A DNA stretch of 64,000 bases from Eutrophocola sp964503965 (lineage in GTDB: Bacteria > Pseudomonadota > Gammaproteobacteria > Pseudomonadales > Pseudohongiellaceae). Location: NCBI GenBank assembly GCA_964503965.1, contig CAZDCK010000015.1, positions 1-64,000 of the forward strand, given 5' to 3'. Below the pieces are notes generated by a model, which saw only the letters and a list, made by a program, of their open reading frames with translations, was not told the DNA's origin and ran no database searches. Below, piece after piece: positions 26,293 through 35,768 of the stretch (position 1 is its first letter; each line of letters begins with the position of its first letter). The translations under genes were made by a program, and so were the position numbers.

Positions 26293-29028
26293 TCAGAATG
26301 TATTACCCAGTGTGAACTGGAATACCTCGGTTTCATCTATTATCGTCGTGTTGAAAGGTTTCGCGAGGCTGAAAGACATAATACCGAATGCTCCTGAGAA
26401 CCAACTTACCGAAATACCCGCTGAGTAACGGAATTCCCCAATATCAAAACCGGAACAGTTACTGGATCTCTCCTGTTCTTCCGTACAGTAGGAGGAAAAT
26501 ACATTACCCGCATCCACAAAAACGGCAGAACGAACCCGGCTTCTGTCTTCCAGGAAAGGCAGCGGAAATAACAGCTCAAGGGTACCGGTTGCCTGAATAT
26601 TGCCGCCAAAGGGTTGAGATCTGCCACTGTAGAGAGGTTCAGAGGCCAGAACTTCATCCAGTACCGGCAAGCCCGTTTCATCAAACAAAGGGTTGCCATC
26701 AGCATCTAGCGCCTGTTGCAGGACATAGGCCACATTGGACCGGGCATCGAGTCGGGGATTGCCCTGGACATCAAGGGCTATATTGCCGTTTTCATCTCTC
26801 AGGAACTGGGTATTGGAGGTGCGGTAACGCTCAGGAAATGTTGCTCTCGGACCCAGCGTATTTCGCTCAAATCCACGAACAGTACCCAGTCCCCCGGCAT
26901 AGAAATGCTGGAAAAACGGTAACTGATCAGTATCTCCATAGCCATCTCCATAGCCAAGATCTGTCCGGAAATGCACGATCCATTCCGGGAAAAGCGGCCA
27001 GTAATGTTCACGGAAATAGCGCAGGCGATAGAAGGAAAGATCGCTGCCCGGAATGACCAGTTCCAGTCCAAGACTCTGGGCCATACCTCGTGTGGGGAAT
27101 AGTCCAAGGTTTAAAGTGGACTCACTCCAGGTGATTGACAGGTTCAGGTTGTTGAATTTACTGCCATCTCTATCCAGAAATCCTTCTTCCTGATTGAAGG
27201 CATTTGCTGGAAGATTATCAATCGGAGATACCACGGCATCTGCGATGGGGAATATCTGTCCGGTATTCGGATCGAAAAAGGACTGTGATCGAGGAGGCAC
27301 TAGCATATAGTTCGTGATACCCGGAATCAGGTCCGGGCTGGATTTGATTTCCTGAACCGGGCCAAAGCCCTCATCAATCTGGGTATTGGAAAAACCGAAA
27401 TTGAATGAGAGGGACTGGTTTTCATTCAACTGGTAACCATAGGTCACATTCGCATTGAACTGGTTGGTGCTGTAGGAAGCCAGGTTCAGTTCTGCGAAGT
27501 CCGACTTGGTGTAGGAAACACCAAATCCACGGCTTATCTGGTCAATGGTGTAATAAGGATCAAAATAGTTGAATTGATAACTTGTACTGAAAGCACTGGT
27601 GTTTACACCAATGCCGACACTTTTGCCTGTGCCAAGGAAGTTCTGCTGTTGCAGGTTGGCAGAGAGAACGAGTCCCTGGACCTGTCCATAACCGATGCTG
27701 CCGCCAATTGTACCGGACAACTGCTCGGATACTGAGAAATCCACATCAATCTGGTCAGCCGTGCCAGGCACTTCACTGGTTTCATATTCAACTTCAGCAA
27801 AGTAACCCAGTTGTTGCAGACGGACCTTTGACTGCTCCAGAGCAACGCTGGAAGCAGGTGCCCCTTCCATCTGGCGCATTTCCCGCCTTAGCACTTCATC
27901 GGCCGTATTAGTGTTTCCATAAAAACTGATACGATTTACGTAGGTTCTGTTGCCCGGAATGACGAAAAAGGTCACATCGACGGTTTTGTCATCCTCATTA
28001 ATAAGCGGTACGCCTTCCACTTCAGCAAAAAAGTACCCCCGATTCCCGAGCAGCTGGGTCATGAATTCTGACGTTGATGTAACCAGTTGCTGGGAAAAAA
28101 CCTGCCCCTCCCTTAGCTGGATCATGAGGCGTAACAACTCTTCAGATCCTACAAGGTCACCGGCAAGCTCTACTTCATTAATTGTGTAAATATCACCTTC
28201 ATCAATATTCATGGTGATATAGACCTGATCTTTTTCCGGGGTCACGGATACCTGCGTTGAGGTAATCTCAAAATTGATATAGCCCTGGTCCATGTAATAG
28301 GAAGTAAGACGCTCCAGGTCACCATTAATCTTTTCTCTGGCATACTGGTCATCCTTGCGCAACCACGATAACCAGTTAGTTGTCTGCACTTCGAAAAGTT
28401 CGAGCAACACCTCATCTTCAAAAACCGTATTGCCAACAATGTTGATATGAACAATCTTCGAGGGGTCCCCTTCATTGATCTGGATATCAATGGCTACACG
28501 GTTACGCTCCTGTTCAATAACCTCAACATCAACACTGGCACCGTATCGTCCCTGCCCCACATACTGTCCCTGTAAAGCCAAGCGCATACCATCCAGGGTA
28601 GAAGGCTGGAATACCTGGCCGATGGCCAAACCCGCTTCTGTGAGATTTTCCATCAATGCCTCGGTAGGAATAAGCTTGTTGCCTTCCACCTGAATGTCAG
28701 TAATTGTCGGCCTTTCTTTCAGTCTAATAATCAACACATTGTCTTCTCGCAGTAACTCCACCTCGTCAAAGTTTTCTGACGATGCGATGTCACGAATAAT
28801 GTTGGCATGATCCTGTGGAGTCAGGCGGTCACCGACATTGATATTGAGGAGCGCGAATACATTTGTGGGAGAAATGCGCTGCAGCCCCTCCAGCCTGATA
28901 TCCGACACAGTAAATGAGCCATCATTTACCGGAGCCAACACCTGTGCACTGACATTTACCGACATGAAAAATAATATCAAGCCAGTAAGTAGACATGACA
29001 AAGCATTGTTATTGAACTTCGAAATCAT
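26293..29028 (-). CDS. bamA: Outer membrane protein assembly factor BamA
   Basis: BamA inserts beta-barrel proteins in the outer membrane. After a signal peptide (cleaved near VSAQ, residue 28) come five POTRA domains (about 38-435, starting FTVSDIRLEGLQRISP) and the 16-strand barrel ending in the typical C-terminal Phe (FQFTLGNTF). The loop 6 VRGF motif is at residues 717-720. At 911 aa it is about 100 residues longer than E. coli BamA (810). Much of the excess is barrel loops: one near the middle of the barrel (about 595-630) and one just after VRGF (about 738-785) made of Asp/Gly/Asn-Pro-rich repeats. AAGG lies 6 nt before the ATG, overlapping the end of rseP. Confidence 0.96.
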   Translation of the reverse strand: MISKFNNNALSCLLTGLILFFMSVNVSAQVLAPVNDGSFTVSDIRLEGLQRISPTNVFALLNINVGDRLTPQDHANIIRDIASSENFDEVELLREDNVLIIRLKERPTITDIQVEGNKLIPTEALMENLTEAGLAIGQVFQPSTLDGMRLALQGQYVGQGRYGASVDVEVIEQERNRVAIDIQINEGDPSKIVHINIVGNTVFEDEVLLELFEVQTTNWLSWLRKDDQYAREKINGDLERLTSYYMDQGYINFEITSTQVSVTPEKDQVYITMNIDEGDIYTINEVELAGDLVGSEELLRLMIQLREGQVFSQQLVTSTSEFMTQLLGNRGYFFAEVEGVPLINEDDKTVDVTFFVIPGNRTYVNRISFYGNTNTADEVLRREMRQMEGAPASSVALEQSKVRLQQLGYFAEVEYETSEVPGTADQIDVDFSVSEQLSGTIGGSIGYGQVQGLVLSANLQQQNFLGTGKSVGIGVNTSAFSTSYQFNYFDPYYTIDQISRGFGVSYTKSDFAELNLASYSTNQFNANVTYGYQLNENQSLSFNFGFSNTQIDEGFGPVQEIKSSPDLIPGITNYMLVPPRSQSFFDPNTGQIFPIADAVVSPIDNLPANAFNQEEGFLDRDGSKFNNLNLSITWSESTLNLGLFPTRGMAQSLGLELVIPGSDLSFYRLRYFREHYWPLFPEWIVHFRTDLGYGDGYGDTDQLPFFQHFYAGGLGTVRGFERNTLGPRATFPERYRTSNTQFLRDENGNIALDVQGNPRLDARSNVAYVLQQALDADGNPLFDETGLPVLDEVLASEPLYSGRSQPFGGNIQATGTLELLFPLPFLEDRSRVRSAVFVDAGNVFSSYCTEEQERSSNCSGFDIGEFRYSAGISVSWFSGAFGIMSFSLAKPFNTTIIDETEVFQFTLGNTF

Positions 29029-29040
29029 TTTTAGCCTTGT

Positions 29041-30513
29041 TTAAAAGAGACGGTTCAGATCATTGTAAAACGCAATGAACATGATGCCTGCGATGATGAT
29101 AAGCCCGAATCGCAAGCCCATTTCCTGGACATGTTCGGGAAGAGGTTTCCGGGTCACAGCCTCAATGGCATAGTAAAAGAGATGCCCACCATCAAGTACC
29201 GGAATGGGTAACAGGTTCATTACCCCGAGGCTGATACTGAGAATGGCAAGAAAACCGATAAAATATTCAAACCCATCGCTCGCAGTATCACCTGCAATCT
29301 GCGCTATAGTGATCGGTCCGCTGATATTGTTGACTGACATGAGGCCAATGAGCATTTTCTTGATAGCCACCAGTACAAAGAGACTGTTGTTCCAGGTTTC
29401 AGAGACAGCTTCTGGAATGGCTGCAATCGGGGAGAAACGAATATGGCGGATGAGACTCTCATCAAGGACAGGCAGTTCAACACCTGCGCCAATATATCCC
29501 TGGGTTCTTCCCGCCTCATCCAGGGCCCTGTTGCCATTGTCATCCATGCGGATACCCGGACGAACGACTAATGCCGTCGTACCGAAATCTCTTTCCACGA
29601 GTACATCCAGATCGTTCTCAGGGTTGTCCCTGATAAATTCAACCCACTGCTCCCAGCTGTTAATGACTTGATCATTCACAGCGAGTATGAGATCACCAGG
29701 CTGCATGCCCCCCTGCTCCGCCCTGCCATTTTCAACCAACTGTCCTATTTTAGGTGGTATATCCATATACACCGGCGTAATACCCAAAGATCCCAGTATT
29801 TCTGGCTCGCTGTCACCAGCCAGCCAGGCATCAAGCCTGATCAGAATGTCCCTTGTCACCGTTTCGTTCCCGGATTTGACTGTGAGGGAAAGATCGCCAC
29901 TTTCACCCAGTCTATCCAGGAGCTGTTTCCTGACGTCCTGCCAGGTCCGTGTTGGAGAATCATCGACAGCTATAATCTCATCACCTTTTACCAATCCGGC
30001 GACTCCTGCAGGGGTGTCCACTTCTATATGCCCGACCACAGGCGCAAAGTCCCGCACTCCGGCCATGAACATGAGCCAGTACAGAAAGATAGCGAGAAGA
30101 AAATTGGCGATGGGACCAGCTGCCACGATGGCTGCACGTTGTGAAAGGGATTTGTGGTTAAAGGCGAATTTTTTACAGTCTTCAGGAATGTCGTTATCCT
30201 GCTCCCCGAGCATTTTTACATAACCACCCAACGGAATTGCCGCCAGCACAAATTCTGTTCCCTGCGCTAACGCAATGGTCCCGCTATCCCTGGTGGCCTC
30301 TTGATTTTCCCCAGCCAGATGCACAGTATGTTCAGGATCCGGTTTACCCCGCCAGCGTAAAAGTGGCTTCCCAAACCCTATGGAAAACTTTTCAACCTTG
30401 ACACCACATTTACGCGCCACCCAGAAATGCCCGAACTCATGGAATGTCACCAGAATACCAAGGGTGACCAGCATGGCGAGTACGTCAAAAATAATGTTGC
30501 CGATAAATTCCAT
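29041..30513 (-). CDS. rseP: Site-2 zinc metalloprotease RseP
   Basis: RseP cleaves the anti-sigma factor RseA within the membrane to release sigma E, and clears signal peptides. The HExxH site HEFGH is at residues 25-29 in the first helix, two periplasmic PDZ domains span about 130-370 (the second with AEQGGMQPGDLILAVND), and the LDGGHLFYY motif lies near 435 with the third metal ligand. At 490 aa it is about 40 residues longer than E. coli, partly from an insert at about 55-80 between the first helix and IPLGGYVKML. It sits directly before bamA, whose folding state controls this pathway. Confidence 0.96.
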   Translation of the reverse strand: MEFIGNIIFDVLAMLVTLGILVTFHEFGHFWVARKCGVKVEKFSIGFGKPLLRWRGKPDPEHTVHLAGENQEATRDSGTIALAQGTEFVLAAIPLGGYVKMLGEQDNDIPEDCKKFAFNHKSLSQRAAIVAAGPIANFLLAIFLYWLMFMAGVRDFAPVVGHIEVDTPAGVAGLVKGDEIIAVDDSPTRTWQDVRKQLLDRLGESGDLSLTVKSGNETVTRDILIRLDAWLAGDSEPEILGSLGITPVYMDIPPKIGQLVENGRAEQGGMQPGDLILAVNDQVINSWEQWVEFIRDNPENDLDVLVERDFGTTALVVRPGIRMDDNGNRALDEAGRTQGYIGAGVELPVLDESLIRHIRFSPIAAIPEAVSETWNNSLFVLVAIKKMLIGLMSVNNISGPITIAQIAGDTASDGFEYFIGFLAILSISLGVMNLLPIPVLDGGHLFYYAIEAVTRKPLPEHVQEMGLRFGLIIIAGIMFIAFYNDLNRLF

Positions 30514-30658
30514 GAATGAATATAAATGCCGGTTTCAGGTTTCGTTGTAAAATATAGCCAACTGACTGTTAATCAGGGGATTTTACTCGATTTACACGGA
30601 GATTTGGACAACTGGAAGTGACGGAATTATCCGGAACAGCGCGTATTTAATTCAATTG

Positions 30659-31849
30659 TTACCCTTTGAGCTTTTTGATCAACCCTTTCGCCAGTAACCT
30701 GGCTTTTCCGTCCTCTGCCAGTACTTCATCAAGGTCTCCCAGAGGCACCACTGGCTGCGCCTGTAATGCCGAATCTATGATAACAGGTATTTGGTCAAAT
30801 CCGAGATTTCCAGCCAGAAAGGCCTCAACCGCTACTTCATTGGCAGCATTGAGTATTACCGGGGCGGACTTGCGTTCTGCAGCTGCCGCTCTTCCCAGTG
30901 AAAGACAGGGAAATTTCTCGCTATCCGGAGGCAGAAAATCGAGGCGGGCCGCTTCCAAGAGATCAAGCTCAGCCACTCCAGCATCAATACGGTCGGGCCA
31001 GGCCAGGCCATAGGAAATGGGCGTACGCATGTCCGGATTACCCATTTGAGCCAGTACAGAGCCATCCCGGTAATACACCATCGAGTGGATAATACTCTGT
31101 GGATGAACCATGATTTCAACAGCTGACTGGTCAAGACCAAACAAGAAGCAGGCTTCAATCAGTTCGAGAGCCTTGTTGACCATAGTGGCCGAATCCACCG
31201 AAATCTTCCTGCCCATGCTCCAGTTAGGATGCGCGCAGGCCTGGTCCGGTGTTACATCGGGAAAGTCTGCTGGACTCGTATGCAGGAACGGCCCCCCGGA
31301 ACCGGTCAGCACGATTTTACGGAAACCCTGGCCGGGGGCATTGTCAAAGCGTCCATTGTCATTGACTGGCAGACACTGGAACATGGCATTATGTTCACTA
31401 TCAATAGGCAGGAGAGTAGCTCCTGACTCTGCCACGGCTTGCATAAAAAGACTTCCGGCCATCACCAGTGCTTCCTTGTTTGCCAGCAGGACTTTCTTTC
31501 CTGATTTTACGGCGGCATAAGTGGGCGCCAGGCCTACCCCCCCTACAATTGCCGCCATAACCGTATCTGAGCCTTCATGACTGGCGATGTATTCAAGTCC
31601 TTCCATCCCCTCAAGGACCTGTGTTTTTTCACCGTTGAGTAAATGACGCAACTGTTGTGCACAGTTACTGTCATACATCACCGCATAGTCAGGAGTAAAC
31701 CGCCGACACTGTTCAAGTAACATATCGACATTGGTTGAGGCGGAAAGTGCATGCACGCAATAGTGTTGCGGATGCCTTGCGATAACATCCAGGGTATTGG
31801 AACCAATTGAGCCGGTTGACCCGAGTATGGTGACTGACTTCACACTCAT
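30659..31849 (-). CDS. ispC: 1-deoxy-D-xylulose 5-phosphate reductoisomerase IspC (Dxr)
   Basis: IspC makes MEP, the first committed step of the MEP pathway, with NADPH. The 396-aa protein starts with the Rossmann motif TILGSTGSIGSNTLDVI (residues 7-23) and contains LANKEALVMAG, LPIDSEHNAMFQCL (metal-binding Asp and Glu) and the flexible loop region GRKISVDSATMVNKALELIEA. Its start shares one base with the cdsA stop (TGATG). A 145-nt gap separates it from rseP. Confidence 0.97.
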   Translation of the reverse strand: MSVKSVTILGSTGSIGSNTLDVIARHPQHYCVHALSASTNVDMLLEQCRRFTPDYAVMYDSNCAQQLRHLLNGEKTQVLEGMEGLEYIASHEGSDTVMAAIVGGVGLAPTYAAVKSGKKVLLANKEALVMAGSLFMQAVAESGATLLPIDSEHNAMFQCLPVNDNGRFDNAPGQGFRKIVLTGSGGPFLHTSPADFPDVTPDQACAHPNWSMGRKISVDSATMVNKALELIEACFLFGLDQSAVEIMVHPQSIIHSMVYYRDGSVLAQMGNPDMRTPISYGLAWPDRIDAGVAELDLLEAARLDFLPPDSEKFPCLSLGRAAAAERKSAPVILNAANEVAVEAFLAGNLGFDQIPVIIDSALQAQPVVPLGDLDEVLAEDGKARLLAKGLIKKLKG

Positions 31850-32679
31850 CAGGAGAACACCGGTGACAGGACCAACACAAACAGCGCATAAATGGGTGCA
31901 GCTGCCGTCAATCCGTCAATGCGATCCAGCATACCTCCATGGCCAGGCAATATATTGCCACTGTCTTTCACATTCCTGAAACGCTTGACCATGCTTTCGA
32001 AAAGGTCTCCTACGACACTGACGGCAGCAATACACAACGCTGCACCTACAAGGGACAACCAGAGAGTCGGTGTCATAGAGATACGGGGATTAATAAACAA
32101 CAGGGATATCATGACCATCAGCAGACATGCCCCGGCCAGACCACCTGCCACACCTTCCCATGTCTTGTTTGGACTGACTTCACTGGCCAGTTTATGACGG
32201 CCAAAGTGTCTCCCGGCAAAGTAGGCCCCGATATCGGCGGAAGCAACCAGACCCAGCATGAAAAGAATATGGAAAGCAAAATACGGCTCATCGCGCAGCA
32301 ATGCAAAAGCAATCCATCCTGGCAGAAATAGCGGCAACCCGATCAGCATCAACACATGGCGGTTACCCCATCCCGCCGATCCTGCTGGAAATCGGCAAAC
32401 CAGGTAAAAAATCACGAACCAGAAACAAATGGCACCCCCCATCATCAGGCTATTGGCTGACAGAAAGCGCTCAACAAGTATGAAAATAATGATCATCACA
32501 GCCAGATAAACCACACGGCTCATTTTGGCCTTGAGGCCTGCCAACGACGACCATTCCCAGATGGCGAGACCAATGACAATGCCGATGAAGACCTTAAAAA
32601 GTGTTGGCGACAAACCGAATACGGCACCGAGTATGATAAAAAGCAAGGCAAACGCCGTTAATACTCGTTGAAACAGCAT
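31849..32679 (-). CDS. cdsA: Phosphatidate cytidylyltransferase CdsA
   Basis: CdsA converts phosphatidic acid to CDP-diacylglycerol, the branch point for all phospholipids. The 276-aa inner-membrane protein has about eight hydrophobic helices and the C-terminal signature VVGDLFESMVKRFRNVKDSG...PGHGGMLDRIDGL (about 215-255) with the metal-binding Asp residues. I choose the ATG at 32679 (MLFQRVLTAF), one base after the uppS stop. A GTG at 32703 is in frame but would overlap uppS by 23 nt and add a non-hydrophobic leader. Confidence 0.94.
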   Translation of the reverse strand: MLFQRVLTAFALLFIILGAVFGLSPTLFKVFIGIVIGLAIWEWSSLAGLKAKMSRVVYLAVMIIIFILVERFLSANSLMMGGAICFWFVIFYLVCRFPAGSAGWGNRHVLMLIGLPLFLPGWIAFALLRDEPYFAFHILFMLGLVASADIGAYFAGRHFGRHKLASEVSPNKTWEGVAGGLAGACLLMVMISLLFINPRISMTPTLWLSLVGAALCIAAVSVVGDLFESMVKRFRNVKDSGNILPGHGGMLDRIDGLTAAAPIYALFVLVLSPVFS

Positions 32680-32680
32680 G

Positions 32681-33448
32681 TTAGTCTTGCTCCACCTGCT
32701 CACTTACCTTGCCAAATCGGCGCTGCCGCCCGGCAAAATCCTTGAGTGCTTTTTCAAACTCTGCCGCATCAAAATCGGGCCAGAAAACATCCGTAAAGTA
32801 GAACTCTGTATAGGCGAACTGCCAGAGCAGAAAATTACTGATACGCTGTTCCCCCCCAGTGCGAATACACAGATCCGGCATGGGCAGATCACCCGCTGAA
32901 ATACATTCCTGTACACTGTCCTCATCAATATCACTGGCCTTGAGTTCTTTATTCTCAACACGTTTTGCCAGTTCCCGGGCGGCATTCGCAATATCCCAAC
33001 GACCACCATAATCAGCCGCAATGACGACTGTCATGCCCGTGTTTTCACCCGTAAGTTTTTCAGCCTCTTCCATCAGGCCCAGTAATTTCGGTGAAAACCG
33101 TTTCCTGTTACCGATGAATCTGATCTTTATATTTTGTTTGTGAAGCTTGGCGATCTCGTTTTTTTGAAGGACATTCAGAAAAAGAGCCATGAGACTGTTA
33201 ACTTCTTTTTTGGGACGCAGCCAGTTTTCGCTGCTAAAGACAAACAATGTGAGGATGGAAATGTTTTTGCGTAAACACTCATCAACCAGTTTCCTGGCCG
33301 ATACGGCTCCGGCTCTGTGGCCGGACATGCCGCTTTTCTCATGATCTCTGGACCAGCGGTTATTACCGTCCATGATCACCGCTATATGGCGAGGAAGTTT
33401 CTGATTATTTTTGTCAGCCCTGGATGCTGCATTTTTTTCGGGGCACAT
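32681..33448 (-). CDS. uppS: Isoprenyl transferase, undecaprenyl diphosphate synthase UppS
   Basis: UppS extends farnesyl diphosphate in cis to the C55 carrier used for peptidoglycan and lipopolysaccharide. The 255-aa sequence has HIAVIMDGNNRWSR (catalytic Asp), GHRAGAVSARKLVDECL, LTLFVFSSENWLRPKKEVNSLM and the C-terminal DLCIRTGGEQRISNFLLWQFAYTEFYF, all cis-prenyltransferase motifs. The first 20 residues before HIAVIMDG are polar and variable. It sits between frr (19 nt) and cdsA (1 nt). Confidence 0.97.
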   Translation of the reverse strand: MCPEKNAASRADKNNQKLPRHIAVIMDGNNRWSRDHEKSGMSGHRAGAVSARKLVDECLRKNISILTLFVFSSENWLRPKKEVNSLMALFLNVLQKNEIAKLHKQNIKIRFIGNRKRFSPKLLGLMEEAEKLTGENTGMTVVIAADYGGRWDIANAARELAKRVENKELKASDIDEDSVQECISAGDLPMPDLCIRTGGEQRISNFLLWQFAYTEFYFTDVFWPDFDAAEFEKALKDFAGRQRRFGKVSEQVEQD

Positions 33449-33467
33449 AGAGGCAACAGCCAGTCAA

Positions 33468-34025
33468 TCAGATAGTCAGAAGATCGGTTTCTTTCTCATC
33501 ATACTTGGCATCGATCTTTTCGATAAACTTGTCAGTCAGCTTCTGGATGTCCTGCTCTGCTTTACGCTCTTCATCTTCGCTGATCTCTTTTTCTTTCAAC
33601 AGGTCTTTGGTACTGCTGTTCGCATCGCGACGAATATTTCGCACAGCAATACGGGCATTTTCAGCCTCCTGTTTGGCCTGTTTGGTATATTCCTTGCGGG
33701 TTTCCTCAGTCAGTGCCGGCATGGGAATACGAATTACCTCGCCGTTATTGGAGGGATTGAGGCCAAGATCAGATTTCATGATGGCCTTTTCCACATCACC
33801 CATTAAATGCTTTTCCCAGGGAGAAACAGCAATAGTTCTGGAGTCTTCAATTGTAACATTCGCAACCTGCTGAATCGGTGTATCAGTCCCGTAGTAAGGC
33901 ACCATAACACTGTCCAGAATACCAGGATGAGCCCTGCCAGTTCTGATCTTGTTGAATGCGACCTCAAGGCTATGGAGTGATTTTTCCATGCGCTCGGCGG
34001 CATCAGCGATAATTTCATCAATCAT
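33468..34025 (-). CDS. frr: Ribosome recycling factor
   Basis: With EF-G, this factor splits post-termination ribosomes. The 185-aa length is exact for the family. It shows KIRTGRAHPGILDSVMVPYYG at about 29-49 and the two-domain pattern ending AEQDIQKLTDKFIEKIDAKYDEKETDLL. It follows pyrH by a single base. Confidence 0.98.
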   Translation of the reverse strand: MIDEIIADAAERMEKSLHSLEVAFNKIRTGRAHPGILDSVMVPYYGTDTPIQQVANVTIEDSRTIAVSPWEKHLMGDVEKAIMKSDLGLNPSNNGEVIRIPMPALTEETRKEYTKQAKQEAENARIAVRNIRRDANSSTKDLLKEKEISEDEERKAEQDIQKLTDKFIEKIDAKYDEKETDLLTI

Positions 34026-34026
34026 G

Positions 34027-34755
34027 TCACTCTCCCTTCTCTATCAGAGTACCCTCATTTTTCCCGACAATTATATTGAACAGGGCCTCGGGTTTGTTCA
34101 TGTTAAAAACGCGTACCGGCAAATCATGATCCCTGCTCAGGCAAATAGCCGTAAGATCCATGACTCCCAATTTCCTGTCCAGCACTTCATCAAACGTGAG
34201 ACAGTCAAATTTCTCGGCATCCGGATCCTTCACAGGGTCTGCGGAATATACACCATCTACCTTGGTTGCCTTGAGAACAAGGTCAGCATTGATTTCTATG
34301 CCTCGCAGGCAGGCTGATGAGTCAGTGGTAAAAAATGGATTGCCGGTACCGGCAGAAAATATGACCACATCGCCATCTTTGAGGTGACGAATGGCAGTTC
34401 GACGATCGTAATGTTCAACAACTCCACTCATTGGGATAGCGGACATCACGCGGGTAGGTATATTCGCTCTTTCCAGGGCGTCCCTCATGGCCAAGGCATT
34501 CATGACAGTAGCCAGCATACCCATGTGGTCTCCGGTAACCCTTTCCATGCCTGCGGCATGAAGTTCCGCACCGCGGAAAAGGTTACCACCACCGATGACA
34601 AGGCCAACCTGCACACCTATTTCCATAAGCTGGCCAATTTCAGTGGCCATGCGGTCGAGCACTTTTGGATCTATACCGAAATCGGCATTACCGGTGAGAG
34701 CTTCACCACTGAGCTTTAACAGAATCCTGTCATATTTACGGATTTTTGTACCCAT
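34027..34755 (-). CDS. pyrH: UMP kinase PyrH
   Basis: PyrH phosphorylates UMP to UDP and is the bacterial hexameric type regulated by GTP and UTP. The 242-aa sequence has RILLKLSGEALTGN at residues 10-23, VIGGGNLFRGAEL, DHMGMLATVMNALAMRDALE and the VFSAGTGNPFFTTDSSACLRG loop. It provides UDP for the pyrG step. It lies between tsf (45 nt) and frr (1 nt), the universal order. Confidence 0.98.
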   Translation of the reverse strand: MGTKIRKYDRILLKLSGEALTGNADFGIDPKVLDRMATEIGQLMEIGVQVGLVIGGGNLFRGAELHAAGMERVTGDHMGMLATVMNALAMRDALERANIPTRVMSAIPMSGVVEHYDRRTAIRHLKDGDVVIFSAGTGNPFFTTDSSACLRGIEINADLVLKATKVDGVYSADPVKDPDAEKFDCLTFDEVLDRKLGVMDLTAICLSRDHDLPVRVFNMNKPEALFNIIVGKNEGTLIEKGE

Positions 34756-34800
34756 GCTCTGAAGCCCTCTTGTTATTCTACCGGTATCAATCTTACTGTA

Positions 34801-35673
34801 TTAGCCTTCACCCTTCAGCTGGGCAGCGACTTCTGCAGCAAAATCTTCTTCCTTCTTCTCGATACCTTCGCCTACCTCAAACCGGATAAACGAAATTACA
34901 TCAGCACCGGCATCTTTGGCCAGTTTGCCAATTTTGACATCGGGATCCTTGATAAAGGCCTGCTCCATGAGGCTGACTTCCTCAACAAACTTGCGAAGAC
35001 GACCGCTGACCATTTTTTCAACGATATCAGCGGGCTTGCCACTTTCAGCAGCCTGGGCAGTGTATATTTCGCTTTCCTTATTCAGGACTTCCGCCGGTAC
35101 ATCCTCTGCTTTTACAACCATCGGGTTGACTGCAGCTACATGCATGGCAATGTCCTTGGCCAGTTCTTCATCACCGCCACGAAGTGCTACCATCACGGCA
35201 ATCTTGCTACCGGCGTGCACGTATGCACCAACAGTAGCGCCGTCTTCCTCAACGAGCACTGCTCGGCGTACGGTAATGTTCTCACCAATTTTCTGCACCA
35301 GTTCCTGGCGAGTCTGCTCAAGACCTGCTGCCAGCAAGGCATCTATATCAGACTCTTTTTTGGAAAAAACGGTATCCAGGACAAAACCTGCAAAATCGAC
35401 GAAGTTGGAATCCTTTGCAGCAAAGTCAGTTTCACTGTTGACCTCTACCATGACTCCGTAGCTGCCATCATCGGCAACCTTGGTCAGAACCAGTCCTTCA
35501 GCGGCAGTTCTGCCGGCTTTTTTGGCAGCCTTCAGGCCGCTTTCCTTGCGCAAGTCTTCAATCGCTTTATCGATATCGCCTTCAGCGGCTTCCAGGGCTT
35601 TCTTGCAGTCCATCATGCCCAGGCCGGTACGCTCACGCAGTTCCTTAACTAATGAAGATGTAATTTGTGCCAT
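34801..35673 (-). CDS. tsf: Elongation factor Ts
   Basis: The guanine nucleotide exchange factor for EF-Tu. In the 290-aa sequence the N-terminal UBA-like module contains LRERTGLGMMDCKKALEAAEGD (about 12-33), and the EF-Tu-contacting segment VNSETDFAAKDSNF lies near 78-91, followed by the two-subdomain core. It is downstream of rpsB across a 95-nt gap that contains a GC-rich hairpin. Confidence 0.98.
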   Translation of the reverse strand: MAQITSSLVKELRERTGLGMMDCKKALEAAEGDIDKAIEDLRKESGLKAAKKAGRTAAEGLVLTKVADDGSYGVMVEVNSETDFAAKDSNFVDFAGFVLDTVFSKKESDIDALLAAGLEQTRQELVQKIGENITVRRAVLVEEDGATVGAYVHAGSKIAVMVALRGGDEELAKDIAMHVAAVNPMVVKAEDVPAEVLNKESEIYTAQAAESGKPADIVEKMVSGRLRKFVEEVSLMEQAFIKDPDVKIGKLAKDAGADVISFIRFEVGEGIEKKEEDFAAEVAAQLKGEG

Positions 35674-35714
35674 GTCTGGCCTCCCTCACGTATTCTTGAT
35701 CTGTATCAGCAACA

Positions 35715-35736
35715 CGGCAGCCCGCAAGGACTGCCG
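35715..35736 (-). promoter_or_regulatory. Hairpin in the rpsB-tsf intergenic region
   Basis: CGGCAG (35715-35720) and CTGCCG (35731-35736) form a perfect 6-bp stem with a 10-nt loop, which can be extended inward by two G-C pairs around a bulge. No T-tract follows on the minus strand, so it does not look like a full intrinsic terminator. It could act as an attenuator or RNA-processing point between rpsB and tsf; this is inference. Confidence 0.35.
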
Positions 35737-35768
35737 GTATATGTTTGAAATTCCGAAATGGAACCGGA

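Noticed and set aside
35699..35708. ATCTGTATCA matching 10 bases of one arm of the 51002-51029 palindrome
   Set aside because: Only one arm is present, with no inverted partner, in the gap between rpsB and tsf. A single 10-base match in 64 kb is not strong evidence.
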